From: Cellulomonas alba
GTDB taxonomy: Bacteria > Actinomycetota > Actinomycetes > Actinomycetales > Cellulomonadaceae
Assembly (NCBI RefSeq): GCF_030362835.1
Contig: NZ_JAUCGQ010000001.1
Location: 2,645,461 to 2,709,460, forward strand
Direction of reading: 5' to 3'
DNA length: 64,000 nt
Positions 30,903 to 38,593 of the stretch are shown here, one piece after another. Each line of letters opens with the position of its first letter. Position 1 is the stretch's first letter. The notes under the pieces were generated by a model. It searched no databases, had not been told where the DNA came from, and saw only the letters and a list, made by a program, of their open reading frames with translations. Position numbers and translations under genes: made by a program.

Positions 30903-30909
30903 GCGCGCC

Positions 30910-30915
30910 AGGCTA
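30910..30915 (-). promoter_or_regulatory. -10 box TAGCCT, leaderless type
   Basis: Minus-strand TAGCCT, GGCGCGC (7 nt), then the GTG at 30902. Confidence 0.5.
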
Positions 30916-30987
30916 GGGGAGGCCACCGACACCCGGCTCGGTCTTGCCCGCGCCGGCCCGGTCCGGCCCGGTCCAGCCCGGTCGGCG

Positions 30988-31167
30988 TCAGTCCCGGCGT
31001 CGCTCTGGCTCGTCGATCCCCCGCCGCGCGAGCTCCTCGCGCACCGTCCGCGGGATCTCGCGGCACCCGCACTCCTGCGCGTGCTCGAGGTGCCACGCGA
31101 CGCGCGCGTCCATCGGTGCACCCTGGCCGAGCTCGTGCGCGTCGTGCCACTCCCGGTTCAGCGTCAT
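30988..31167 (-). CDS. Conserved 59-residue protein (REWHDAHELG type)
   Basis: Short protein with TLNREWHDAHELGQG at the start, then a helical AWHLEHAQECGCREIPRTVREEL segment. The three His, Cys-x-Cys and Trp positions match a small hypothetical family I recall as widespread in bacteria. A metal site is possible. Function unknown. ATG 31167 was chosen where the family signature begins, five codons after an earlier ATG at 31182. It lies just downstream of the sdhB-derived 64-bp repeats on the same strand, so it may receive read-through from sdhCDAB. Confidence 0.65.
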   Translation of the reverse strand: MTLNREWHDAHELGQGAPMDARVAWHLEHAQECGCREIPRTVREELARRGIDEPERRRD

Positions 31168-31214
31168 GCGCCCAGCCCACACCCGGTGCCGCGGCCTGAC
31201 CAGGGCCGAACGGC

Positions 31215-31375
31215 TCAGAACGCGCGCGTGATCATCGCGCGCTTCGCTCGCCTCTCCGCGGCCTTCCGCGCGGCTGGGTCAGAAGGCGCGCGTGATCATC
31301 GCCCGCTTCACTCGCCTCTCCGCGGCCTTCCGTGCGGCTGGGTCAGAACGCGCGCGTGATCATCGCGCGCTTCAC
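31215..31375. repeat. 64-bp tandem repeat copying the sdhB 3' end
   Basis: TCAGAA/TCAGAAG boundaries at 31215, 31279 and 31343 show an exact 64-bp period. There are two full copies downstream of sdhB and a partial third copy (33 bp) that is the last coding segment of sdhB itself. Each copy contains GCGCGCGTGATCATC-type sequence, so the mRNA strand repeatedly reads MITRAF-stop. GC-rich arms around TGATCA could form hairpins. Confidence 0.9.
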
Positions 31376-32101
31376 TTCTTGGATCGCCTTCGTCACCTGG
31401 ATCCCCCGCGGGCACGCCTCGGTGCAGTTGAAGGTCGTGCGGCAGCGCCACACGCCCTCCTTGTCGTTGAGGATCTCCAGGCGCTGCGCGCCGCCCTCGT
31501 CACGCGAGTCGAAGATGAACCGGTGCGCGTTCACGATCGCGGCGGGGCCGAAGTACTGGCCGTCGGTCCAGAACACCGGGCAGCTCGAGGTGCACGCGGC
31601 GCAGAGGATGCACTTGGTCGTGTCGTCGAACCGCTCGCGCTGCTCGGCCGACTGCAGGCGCTCACGCGTCGGCTCGTTCCCCGTCGTGATGAGGAACGGC
31701 ATGATCTCGCGGTAGCTGGCGAAGAACGGCTCCATGTCGACGACGAGGTCCTTGATCACCGGCAGGCCCTTGATGGGCTCGACGGTGATCGGCTTGCTCG
31801 GGTCGAGGTCCTTGAGCAGCGTCTTGCACGCGAGCCGGTTGCGGCCGTTGATGCGCATCGCGTCCGACCCGCACACGCCGTGCGCGCACGAGCGGCGGAA
31901 CGTCAGCGAGCCGTCCTGCTCCCACTTGACCTGGTGCAGCGCGTCGAGCACGCGGTCGGTGCCGTGCGCCTGCACCTGGAACTCGTCCCAGCGCTCGGCG
32001 AGCTCGCCGTCGTCAGCCGGCAGGTGCCGCAGCACGCGCAGGGTGACGGTGAACGACGGAACCTCGCCGATCTTCGAGGGTGCCTCAGCAACAGCGGTCA
32101 T
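31343..32101 (-). CDS. sdhB: Succinate dehydrogenase iron-sulfur subunit
   Basis: Carries the three Fe-S clusters that pass electrons from the flavoprotein to quinone. In the 252-residue product, the [2Fe-2S] ligands are in SCAHGVCGSDAM with a later Cys (RLAC), the [4Fe-4S] motif is CILCAACTSSCP, and the [3Fe-4S] region is NCTEACPRGI. The ATG overlaps the sdhA stop by one base (TGATG). The C-terminal codons EVKRAMITRAF are copied in a downstream tandem repeat. Complex II acts at the inner face of the membrane in the TCA cycle. Confidence 0.97.
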   Translation of the reverse strand: MTAVAEAPSKIGEVPSFTVTLRVLRHLPADDGELAERWDEFQVQAHGTDRVLDALHQVKWEQDGSLTFRRSCAHGVCGSDAMRINGRNRLACKTLLKDLDPSKPITVEPIKGLPVIKDLVVDMEPFFASYREIMPFLITTGNEPTRERLQSAEQRERFDDTTKCILCAACTSSCPVFWTDGQYFGPAAIVNAHRFIFDSRDEGGAQRLEILNDKEGVWRCRTTFNCTEACPRGIQVTKAIQEVKRAMITRAF

Positions 32102-33951
32102 CAGTACTTACGCTCCATCGGCTGGTAGCGGGTCACGGTGACGGGCTTGGAGCCCAGCACGAGCTGGTAGTCGTCGAAGACCTCGGTGTACGCGAACGCG
32201 CCGTCGTGGTCGCCGTCGGCGCCCGACTGCCACTGGCGGCCGCCCTTGGCGGGCAGCGGGCGCCGGTAGGCCATCGTGTGGCGCATGTAGTTCTCGTCGT
32301 CGCGCTTCGGGAAGTCCTCGCGGAAGTGCCCGCCGCGCGACTCGTCACGGTTGAGCGCGCCGACCACGACGGTCTCGGCGATGTCGAGCAGGAAGCCCAG
32401 CTCGACGGCCTCGAGGAGGTCGGTGTTGAACGTCTTCGACTTGTCCTGCACCGAGACGGCGCGGAACCGCTTGTGCAGCGCCTTGATGTCGGCGAGCGCC
32501 TGCTGCAGGGACTCCCGGGTGCGGAACACCTGCGCGTTCGCGTCCATCGTCTCCTGCAGCGCCTTGCGGAGGTCCGCCACGCGCTCGCCGTCGGGGCGCA
32601 CGCGGATCTGCTCGAGCTCCGCCACGACGTCGACCGCCGGGCTCTCGGGCAGGTCGACGAACGACGCACCGACGGCGTAGTGCGCCGCCGAGATGCCGGC
32701 GCGCTTGCCGAACACGTTGATGTCGAGCAGCGAGTTGGTGCCGAGACGGTTCGAGCCGTGCACGGACACGCACGCGACCTCGCCCGCGGCGTACAGGCCG
32801 CGGATCACGTCGTTCGAGTTGCGCAGGACCTCGCCCTCGATGTTCGTCGGGATGCCGCCCATCGCGTAGTGCGCGGTCGGGTAGACGGGCACCGGCTCGG
32901 TGTACGGCTCGATGCCGAGGTAGGTGCGCGCGAACTCGGTGATGTCCGGCAGCTTCGCGTCGATGTGCGCGGGCTCGAGATGCGTGAGGTCGAGCAGGAC
33001 GTAGTCCTTGTTCGGGCCCGCGCCGCGGCCCTCGCGGACCTCGTTCGCCATCGAGCGGGCGACGATGTCGCGCGGCGCCAGGTCCTTGATGGTCGGCGCG
33101 TACCGCTCCATGAACCGCTCGCCGTCGGCGTTGCGGAGGATGCCGCCCTCGCCGCGCGCGGCCTCCGAGAGCAGGATGCCGAGCCCCGCGAGGCCCGTCG
33201 GGTGGAACTGGAAGAACTCCATGTCCTCGAGCGGGATGCCGCGGCGGTAGGCGAGCGCCATGCCGTCACCGGTCAGGGTGTGCGCGTTGGAGGTCGTCTT
33301 GAAGATCTTGCCGGCGCCACCCGTCGCGATGACGACGGACTTGGCCTGGAAGACGTGGATCTCGCCCGTGGCGAGCTCGTAGGCCACGACGCCGCTGACG
33401 TTGACCTCCTCGCCCTCGGGCACGTGGCCCGCCGCGAGGTCGTGGTCGACGAGGAGGTCGAGCACGTAGAACTCGTTGTAGAACTCGACCTCGTTCTTGA
33501 CGCACTGCTGGTACAGCGTCTGCAGGATCATGTGGCCCGTGCGGTCCGCGGCGTAGCAGGACCGGCGGACGGCTGCCTCGCCGTGGTTGCGCGTGTGGCC
33601 GCCGAACCGGCGCTGGTCGATCTTGCCCTCGGGCGTGCGGTTGAACGGCAGGCCCATCTTCTCCAGGTCGAGCACCGCGTCGATGGCCTCTTTGGCCATC
33701 ACCTCGGCGGCGTCCTGGTCGACCAGGTAGTCACCGCCCTTGACGGTGTCGAACGTGTGCCACTCCCAGTTGTCCTCCTCGACGTTCGCCAGCGCGGCGC
33801 ACATGCCGCCCTGCGCGGCGCCCGTGTGGGAACGCGTGGGGTAGAGCTTGGAGATGACGGCCGTGCGCACCCGGGTCGAGGACTCGAGCGCCGCACGCAT
33901 GCCCGCGCCGCCAGCGCCGACGATCACGACGTCGTACTGATGCGTCTGCAT
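32101..33951 (-). CDS. sdhA: Succinate dehydrogenase flavoprotein subunit
   Basis: Catalytic FAD subunit oxidising succinate to fumarate. The 616-residue product has the dinucleotide fold [15 protein letters not shown] at the N-terminus, the covalent flavin attachment region [10 protein letters not shown] near residue 42, the substrate-binding HPTG ([11 protein letters not shown]) and the active-site region [13 protein letters not shown]. The C-terminus ([17 protein letters not shown]) is typical. The ATG at 33951 has AGGAACC upstream and is 57 nt downstream of the sdhD stop. Confidence 0.97.
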   Translation of the reverse strand: MQTHQYDVVIVGAGGAGMRAALESSTRVRTAVISKLYPTRSHTGAAQGGMCAALANVEEDNWEWHTFDTVKGGDYLVDQDAAEVMAKEAIDAVLDLEKMGLPFNRTPEGKIDQRRFGGHTRNHGEAAVRRSCYAADRTGHMILQTLYQQCVKNEVEFYNEFYVLDLLVDHDLAAGHVPEGEEVNVSGVVAYELATGEIHVFQAKSVVIATGGAGKIFKTTSNAHTLTGDGMALAYRRGIPLEDMEFFQFHPTGLAGLGILLSEAARGEGGILRNADGERFMERYAPTIKDLAPRDIVARSMANEVREGRGAGPNKDYVLLDLTHLEPAHIDAKLPDITEFARTYLGIEPYTEPVPVYPTAHYAMGGIPTNIEGEVLRNSNDVIRGLYAAGEVACVSVHGSNRLGTNSLLDINVFGKRAGISAAHYAVGASFVDLPESPAVDVVAELEQIRVRPDGERVADLRKALQETMDANAQVFRTRESLQQALADIKALHKRFRAVSVQDKSKTFNTDLLEAVELGFLLDIAETVVVGALNRDESRGGHFREDFPKRDDENYMRHTMAYRRPLPAKGGRQWQSGADGDHDGAFAYTEVFDDYQLVLGSKPVTVTRYQPMERKY

Positions 33952-34008
33952 GGGGTTCCTTACTGGTGCGACTGGGGTGGCTGGTCTGCGGCTCGTGGGG
34001 TCGAGCGA

Positions 34009-34470
34009 TCAGCCGGCGGTGCAGAACGAGGGCAGCAGGTCAGCGGCGACGCCGTGCGGGCACGGGTTGAACGTGAAGATCACGAGCGTCCCGAGCACGA
34101 CCACGACGAGGAACGCGAGCCCGACGAGCGACTTCAGGACGAGGCGCGTCGTGTCCTTCTCGGCGTAGTCGTTGATGATCGTCCGCACGCCGTTCGTGCC
34201 GTGGATCATGGCGAGCCACAGCATCAGCAGGTCCCAGACCTGCCAGAACGGCGACGCCCACTTGCCGGCGACGAACGCGAAGTCGATCGCCTTGACGCCC
34301 TCGCCCGTGACGAGGTTGACGAACAGGTGGCCGAAGATCAGCACGAGGAGCAGCACGCCCGAGACGCGCATGAACACCCAGCCGTAGAGCTCGACGTTGC
34401 CGCGGGTGGTGCGACGACCGGGGCCTGCCTTCGGCGGGCGCGGGGCCTTGGGATCGGCGATCAGCGTCAT
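34009..34470 (-). CDS. sdhD: Succinate dehydrogenase hydrophobic anchor subunit
   Basis: One of the two membrane anchors binding haem b and quinone. The 153-residue product has three hydrophobic helices: GWVFMRVSGVLLLVLIFGHLFVNLV, with the haem-ligand type His, then WDLLMLWLAMIHGTNGVRTIINDY, and a third near the C-terminus. The pattern HGTNGVR is typical of SdhD. The ATG overlaps the sdhC stop by one base. Confidence 0.93.
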   Translation of the reverse strand: MTLIADPKAPRPPKAGPGRRTTRGNVELYGWVFMRVSGVLLLVLIFGHLFVNLVTGEGVKAIDFAFVAGKWASPFWQVWDLLMLWLAMIHGTNGVRTIINDYAEKDTTRLVLKSLVGLAFLVVVVLGTLVIFTFNPCPHGVAADLLPSFCTAG

Positions 34471-34874
34471 CAGTTGCCCCCGAAGACGTGCATGAGGTGA
34501 CGGGGCAGGAAGCCGGCCATCGTGACGACCCAGAGGGCGACGACGATCCACAGCATCCGGCGCTGGTGCTTCGGACCCTTGGCCCAGAAGTCGACCAGGA
34601 TGATGCGGATGCCGTTGAACGCGTGGAACACGATGGCGGCGACCAGGCCGGCCTCGCCGAGGCCCATGATCGGGTTCTTGTACGTGCCGATCACGGCGTT
34701 GTAGTCGCCCGGTGACACCCGCACGAGCGCCGTGTCCAGCACGTGCACCAGCAGGAAGAAGAAGATGACGACGCCGGTCACGCGGTGCGCGACCCACGAC
34801 CACATGCCTTCGCGCCCTCGGTAGAGCGTTCCGGCGGGCGCTTTGTCGGGCGCCTTCGCGGGCACCGTGGGCAT
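34470..34874 (-). CDS. sdhC: Succinate dehydrogenase cytochrome b556 subunit
   Basis: The 134-residue product is the first gene of the sdhCDAB operon. Three helices are visible: SWVAHRVTGVVIFFFLLVHVLDTAL, where His-Arg and His are quinone/haem contacts, then a central helix (AAIVFHAFNGIRIILVDF) and a C-terminal helix. ATG 34874 has a GGGAGG Shine-Dalgarno. A divergent manC lies 163 nt away, and the leader of sdh transcripts probably starts near 34920. Confidence 0.94.
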   Translation of the reverse strand: MPTVPAKAPDKAPAGTLYRGREGMWSWVAHRVTGVVIFFFLLVHVLDTALVRVSPGDYNAVIGTYKNPIMGLGEAGLVAAIVFHAFNGIRIILVDFWAKGPKHQRRMLWIVVALWVVTMAGFLPRHLMHVFGGN

Positions 34875-34928
34875 GGGGGAGCCTCCCGGGAAGTCACTGC
34901 GTCGGACGTCGGCGTCCTTGTCGCACTC

Positions 34929-34934
34929 ACTGTA
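34929..34934 (-). promoter_or_regulatory. Candidate -10 box TACAGT of sdhCDAB
   Basis: Minus-strand TACAGT about 55 nt before the sdhC start. No convincing -35 is seen at the right distance. Confidence 0.3.
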
Positions 34935-34992
34935 ATGACACCGAACCGTCACGCCTGCCCCGCGCGGGCCCAAGGTCCCGGGTTGTGACCCA

Positions 34993-35007
34993 TCCCACAT
35001 CGTGGGA
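34993..35007. promoter_or_regulatory. Inverted repeat TCCCAC-ATC-GTGGGA upstream of manC
   Basis: Perfect 6-bp arms ending 17 nt before the manC -10 box, so the element covers the expected -35. A repressor site is plausible. It could also affect the divergent sdh operon. Confidence 0.4.
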
Positions 35008-35024
35008 CGCGCTGCGCGGATGGC

Positions 35025-35030
35025 TAGCCT
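35025..35030 (+). promoter_or_regulatory. -10 box TAGCCT of manC, leaderless type
   Basis: TAGCCT, TTCCGTC (7 nt), then the ATG at 35038. Confidence 0.5.
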
Positions 35031-35037
35031 TTCCGTC

Positions 35038-36225
35038 ATGCCGAGCCAGCCTGACGAGTCCTCGAGCGTGGCGACGGCGGAGCCGGGCGCGACGCCCGAC
35101 CCCATCGACGGTTTCCACGCGGTCATCCCGGCCGGCGGCGCGGGAACGCGGCTGTGGCCGCTCTCGCGCGCTGGTCGTCCGAAGTTCCTCCTCGACCTGA
35201 CGGGCTCCGGGCGGACCCTGCTGCAGGCGACGGTCGACCGTCTCGCGCCGCTCACGGGGGACGGCAACGTGCTGGTCGTCACCGGCGAGCGCCACGCCGA
35301 GGCGGTCGCCGAGCAGCTGCCCGGGCTCGGGGGCGCGAACGTGCTGGCCGAGCCGTCGCCGCGGGACTCGATGGCGGCGATCGGACTGGCGGCTGCCGTG
35401 CTGCTCGAGCGCCACGGGGACGACGTCGTGCTCGGCTCGTTCGCGGCCGACCACGTGATCGCCGGGGCCGAGGCGTTCCAGCGCGCGGTCCGCGAGGCGG
35501 TCGTCGCCGCTCGCGCGGGGTACGTCGTGACGATCGGGATCGCGGCGACGGGGCCGTCGACGGCGTTCGGCTACGTGCGCGCCGGCGCCGGGCTCGACCT
35601 GGCGGACGCCCCGTCGGTACGGCTCGCGGCGGGCTTCACGGAGAAGCCGGACGCCGAGACCGCCGCCGCCTACCTCGCGACGGGGGAGTACCGGTGGAAC
35701 GCGGGCATGTTCGTCGTGCGCGCTGCCGTCCTGCTCGACCACCTGCGCGCCCAGCTCCCGGCGCTGCACGACGGGCTCCGCGAGATCGCTGCGGCGTGGG
35801 ACGCGCCGGCGCGTGACGAGGTGCTCGCCCGGGTCTGGCCCGGCCTGACGCGCATCGCGATCGACCATGCGATCGCCGAGCCGGTGGCGGCCGCGGGCGG
35901 CGTGGCCGTGGTGCCGGGCGACTTCGACTGGGACGACGTGGGCGACTTCGCGTCGCTCGCGGGGCTCGTGCCCCCCGGCTTCGCATCGGACGCCGGCGAC
36001 GGCGACGGGCCCACGCTGGGGGACGCGGCCGCGGTGCTCCGCAGCGGGTCGCCGGGCGCGTTCGTGGTGACGGCCGACGGTCGCACGGTGTCGGTGGTCG
36101 GAGTCCCGGACGCGGTGGTCGTCGACACGCCGGATGCGGTGCTCGTGACGACGCGCGCGCACGCGCAGGACGTGAAGGCGGCGGTCGACGCCTGGCGCGA
36201 TCGCGGGCGCGACGACCTGCTCTAG
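35038..36225 (+). CDS. manC: Mannose-1-phosphate guanylyltransferase
   Basis: Makes GDP-mannose from mannose-1-phosphate and GTP for envelope glycans. The 395-residue product has a nucleotidyltransferase signature (HAVIPAGGAGTRLWPLSRAGRPKFLLDL), the SFAADHVI motif, FTEKPDAETAAAYL and WNAGMFVVRAAVLLDHL, and the late region PGDFDWDDVGDFASL. It lacks the fused isomerase domain, so it is the single-function form of ordinary length. The start is supported by a -10 box 7 nt upstream. It could supply donor for the mannosyltransferase at 17430, though through a polyprenol step. Confidence 0.92.
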   Translation: MPSQPDESSSVATAEPGATPDPIDGFHAVIPAGGAGTRLWPLSRAGRPKFLLDLTGSGRTLLQATVDRLAPLTGDGNVLVVTGERHAEAVAEQLPGLGGANVLAEPSPRDSMAAIGLAAAVLLERHGDDVVLGSFAADHVIAGAEAFQRAVREAVVAARAGYVVTIGIAATGPSTAFGYVRAGAGLDLADAPSVRLAAGFTEKPDAETAAAYLATGEYRWNAGMFVVRAAVLLDHLRAQLPALHDGLREIAAAWDAPARDEVLARVWPGLTRIAIDHAIAEPVAAAGGVAVVPGDFDWDDVGDFASLAGLVPPGFASDAGDGDGPTLGDAAAVLRSGSPGAFVVTADGRTVSVVGVPDAVVVDTPDAVLVTTRAHAQDVKAAVDAWRDRGRDDLL

Positions 36226-36315
36226 CGCCGCGAGCCGCGCGTCGAGCCGCCCACAGGTGCCAGCCTGTGGATGTATTTCCGCAGGTCAGGGCTTGTTTCC
36301 GCGATGAGTGGCGCG

Positions 36316-36321
36316 TAGAAT
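36316..36321 (+). promoter_or_regulatory. -10 box TAGAAT, leaderless type
   Basis: TAGAAT, CGCACGT (7 nt), then the ATG at 36329. Confidence 0.5.
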
Positions 36322-36328
36322 CGCACGT

Positions 36329-37954
36329 ATGTACGAATCGGCGGCGAGTGCGAGCGCAGGCGACGCGGCGCTCCGCGCCGCCGAGCGTGCCGGGTCGCTC
36401 GACGATGCCGAGCTGGTCCGCGCGGTCGCCGACCTCGAGGCCGCGGGCCGCCGTCTGGACACTGCCCGGGTGCGGGTGGCGGCCGAGGTGGCGCACCGGT
36501 CGCGACGCGATCTCGGCGGCGAGCGGTTGTCGGCGCGGCTGGGCTGCCGGACCGCGAGCGAGGCGGTGCAACGGCTCACCGGCGTCGCCGGTGCTACTGC
36601 GGGGCAGCGCATCAGGCTCGGACTGGCGACGCGGGAGGACCGCGCACTGACCGGGGGTCGCCTGCCGGCGCGGTTCGACGCGGTGGGCGCCGCGCTCCGT
36701 GCCGGCTCGCTCGGCGTCGACGGCGCTCGGGCGATCGTCGCGGCCCTCGAGCCGACGCTGCGGGTCGCGCCCGCCGAGCACGTCGCCGCAGCGGAGCGCG
36801 AGCTCGTCGCTTCGGCGGTCGAGCGGTGGGGGAGCGGAGGCGAAGCCGAGGGCGACGCCACGGGAGCGCCCGACACCGGGACCGACCTCGACACCGTCCT
36901 CGACACCGACACGGCTGACGACCCGCGCGACGACGCCCCGGACGGCACGAGTCCCCGACTGACGCGCACCGTCCCGGTGCTCGACGCTGACGCGATCCGT
37001 CTGCAGGCCAGGGTCTGGGCGGAGTACCTGGACCCCGACGGCGCGGCACCCGACGAGCGTGACGACGAACGGCGGTTCCTCACCCTCCACGCCGCGCGCC
37101 GCGGCCTCGTGCCGGTCAGCGGCCTGCTGCTGCCGGAGGTCGCCGCGACCCTGCGGCGGTACGCCGAAGCGTGGACGAGCCCGCGCACCGCGCCGGTCCC
37201 CGACCCGACCACGTGCGCAGGCGAGCGGGCGCGCGGCTGCGACCAGGCGTCGTCGCTGGCTGCCCAGGAGGACGCGGCGTCATCGCCGGCGGGCAAGGGG
37301 TCGCCTCCGCCTCGGGCCGAAGAGGCGTCTGTGGCCGAGCCGGCGGCCGCGGCCGAGACGCGCAGCCGCGCCCAGATCCTCCACGACGTCCTCGCCACGG
37401 CGATCACCGTGGCGACGCGCGTCGTCGACGCGCCCTCCGTCGCCGGAAACGCTCCGACGCTGGTGGTCGTCGCCCGAGCAGACGACCTTCAGTCGAGCTC
37501 GGGCGTCGCGCACTCCGAGGACGGCGGGGCGGTCCGCATCGACGTCGCGCGGCACCTCGGTTGCGCGGGCGCGATCCAGCGCGTGAGCGTGGACGGCGCG
37601 GGGCGGATCGTCGGTCTGTGGTCGCCGGATCGGTGCTTCACGGGCGCGCAGCGTCGCGCGATCGCCGTCCGCGACGGCGGCTGCGTCATCCCGGGGTGCT
37701 CCGTGCCGCCGGCGTGGTGCGAGGTGCACCACGTCGTGCCGCACGCGGACGACCCTCAGGGCACGCACACCGACAACGGGGTGCTCCTGTGCTGGCACCA
37801 CCACCGGACGATCGACCGCTCGGGGTGGCGGGTCCGGATGGCTGGCGGTCTGCCGTGGATCAGCCCACCCGCGTGGCTGGACGCCGCTCGCGCCTGGCGC
37901 CCGGCGCGACCACCGACCCCGCCGCACCGGTTCGAGCCGCACGCGGTGGAATGA
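36329..37954 (+). CDS. DUF222/HNH endonuclease (13E12 family)
   Basis: The 541-residue protein has an N-terminal DUF222 region (LDDAELVRAVADLEAAGRRLDTARVRVAAEVAHRS; RLTGVAGATAGQRIRLG), an acidic variable middle segment (residues about 170-210), and a C-terminal HNH nuclease domain with GGCVIPGC, CEVHHVVPHADDP, DNGVLLCWHHHRTID, giving zinc cysteines and the HH-N-H catalytic set. Actinobacterial genomes often carry many copies related to the mycobacterial REP13E12 repeats. The biological role is unsettled and it may be a mobile or domesticated element. No terminal repeats or integrase were seen. A leaderless -10 box precedes the ATG. Confidence 0.85.
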   Translation: MYESAASASAGDAALRAAERAGSLDDAELVRAVADLEAAGRRLDTARVRVAAEVAHRSRRDLGGERLSARLGCRTASEAVQRLTGVAGATAGQRIRLGLATREDRALTGGRLPARFDAVGAALRAGSLGVDGARAIVAALEPTLRVAPAEHVAAAERELVASAVERWGSGGEAEGDATGAPDTGTDLDTVLDTDTADDPRDDAPDGTSPRLTRTVPVLDADAIRLQARVWAEYLDPDGAAPDERDDERRFLTLHAARRGLVPVSGLLLPEVAATLRRYAEAWTSPRTAPVPDPTTCAGERARGCDQASSLAAQEDAASSPAGKGSPPPRAEEASVAEPAAAAETRSRAQILHDVLATAITVATRVVDAPSVAGNAPTLVVVARADDLQSSSGVAHSEDGGAVRIDVARHLGCAGAIQRVSVDGAGRIVGLWSPDRCFTGAQRRAIAVRDGGCVIPGCSVPPAWCEVHHVVPHADDPQGTHTDNGVLLCWHHHRTIDRSGWRVRMAGGLPWISPPAWLDAARAWRPARPPTPPHRFEPHAVE

Positions 37955-38000
37955 CGGAGGCGGCTCGCGCAGGGACGCCCGGGCTCAACGACCTGCGGCA

Positions 38001-38032
38001 GCCCGAGCGGTCACGAGCCCGAGCGGTCACGG
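38001..38032. repeat. 16-bp direct repeat between HNH and VOC genes
   Basis: GCCCGAGCGGTCACGA and GCCCGAGCGGTCACGG stand in tandem within the 119-nt gap between the convergent HNH and VOC genes, about 45 nt after the HNH stop. Confidence 0.75.
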
Positions 38033-38073
38033 TGCGGGCGCGAACGGTGGCTCGACCTGACGCCGCCGCCGGC

Positions 38074-38451
38074 TCACTGCCGCATCCGCTCCGGCAGCTC
38101 CTGGAGGGTCCACTCGTTGCCGTCGGGGTCCTTGAACGTCGTGAACCGGCCCCACGCCAGGTCCTGCACCGGCGTCGCGTCGACCCCGTTGCCGACGAGG
38201 TGCGCGCGCGCCGCGTCGGCGTCGTCGACGACCATCTGGACGCCTTTGAGCGACCCGGGCGCCGTGTCGACCAGGCCGGTCCCGATCGCGATCGAGCACG
38301 CCGAGCCGTCAGGTGTGAGCTGCACGAACCGCAGCTCGGGGCTGACGGTCTGGTCGTGGTCGACGTGGAACCCCACCTGCTGGGCGTAGAACGCCTTGGC
38401 GCGGTCGACGTCGCTGACCGGGACGAACACCAGCTCGATGCGGAACTCCAT
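38074..38451 (-). CDS. VOC family (glyoxalase-like) protein
   Basis: The 125-residue protein has a beta-alpha-beta-beta-beta repeat fold: FVPVSDVDRAKAFYAQQVGFHVDHDQ in the first half and GVQMVVDDADAARAHLVGNGVDATPVQDLAWGRFTTFKDPDGNEWTLQEL in the second. The acidic residue in the last strand (EWTLQE) and an internal His could bind metal. The substrate is not deducible, and neighbours do not help. ATG 38451 has a GGGAGG Shine-Dalgarno about 8 nt upstream. Confidence 0.85.
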   Translation of the reverse strand: MEFRIELVFVPVSDVDRAKAFYAQQVGFHVDHDQTVSPELRFVQLTPDGSACSIAIGTGLVDTAPGSLKGVQMVVDDADAARAHLVGNGVDATPVQDLAWGRFTTFKDPDGNEWTLQELPERMRQ

Positions 38452-38478
38452 GACCTGCCTCCCACGTCGTCGTGATCC

Positions 38479-38492
38479 GATGCTCGAGCATC
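38479..38492. promoter_or_regulatory. 14-bp perfect palindrome GATGCTCGAGCATC
   Basis: Located between the divergent VOC and M20 genes, 27 nt upstream of the VOC start. A 14-bp perfect palindrome is a good operator candidate for one or both genes. Confidence 0.4.
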
Positions 38493-38580
38493 CCGCGGGC
38501 CGGCCGGCACGGCTCGGCGGGTCGGCGCGCGCTGCCGATGCCGGGCGCGAACGGCCCACGGGGTCGGCGCCTGCCACGGC

Positions 38581-38586
38581 TAGGCT
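38581..38586 (+). promoter_or_regulatory. -10 box TAGGCT, leaderless type
   Basis: TAGGCT, CGACAGG (7 nt), then the GTG at 38594. Confidence 0.5.
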
Positions 38587-38593
38587 CGACAGG

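Noticed and set aside
31215..31342. CRISPR-like direct repeats
   Set aside because: The repeats are contiguous without unique spacers and derive from sdhB; no cas genes.
36329..37954. Calling the DUF222-HNH gene a mobile element
   Set aside because: No terminal inverted repeats, target duplication or integrase could be seen; only the protein family is suggestive.
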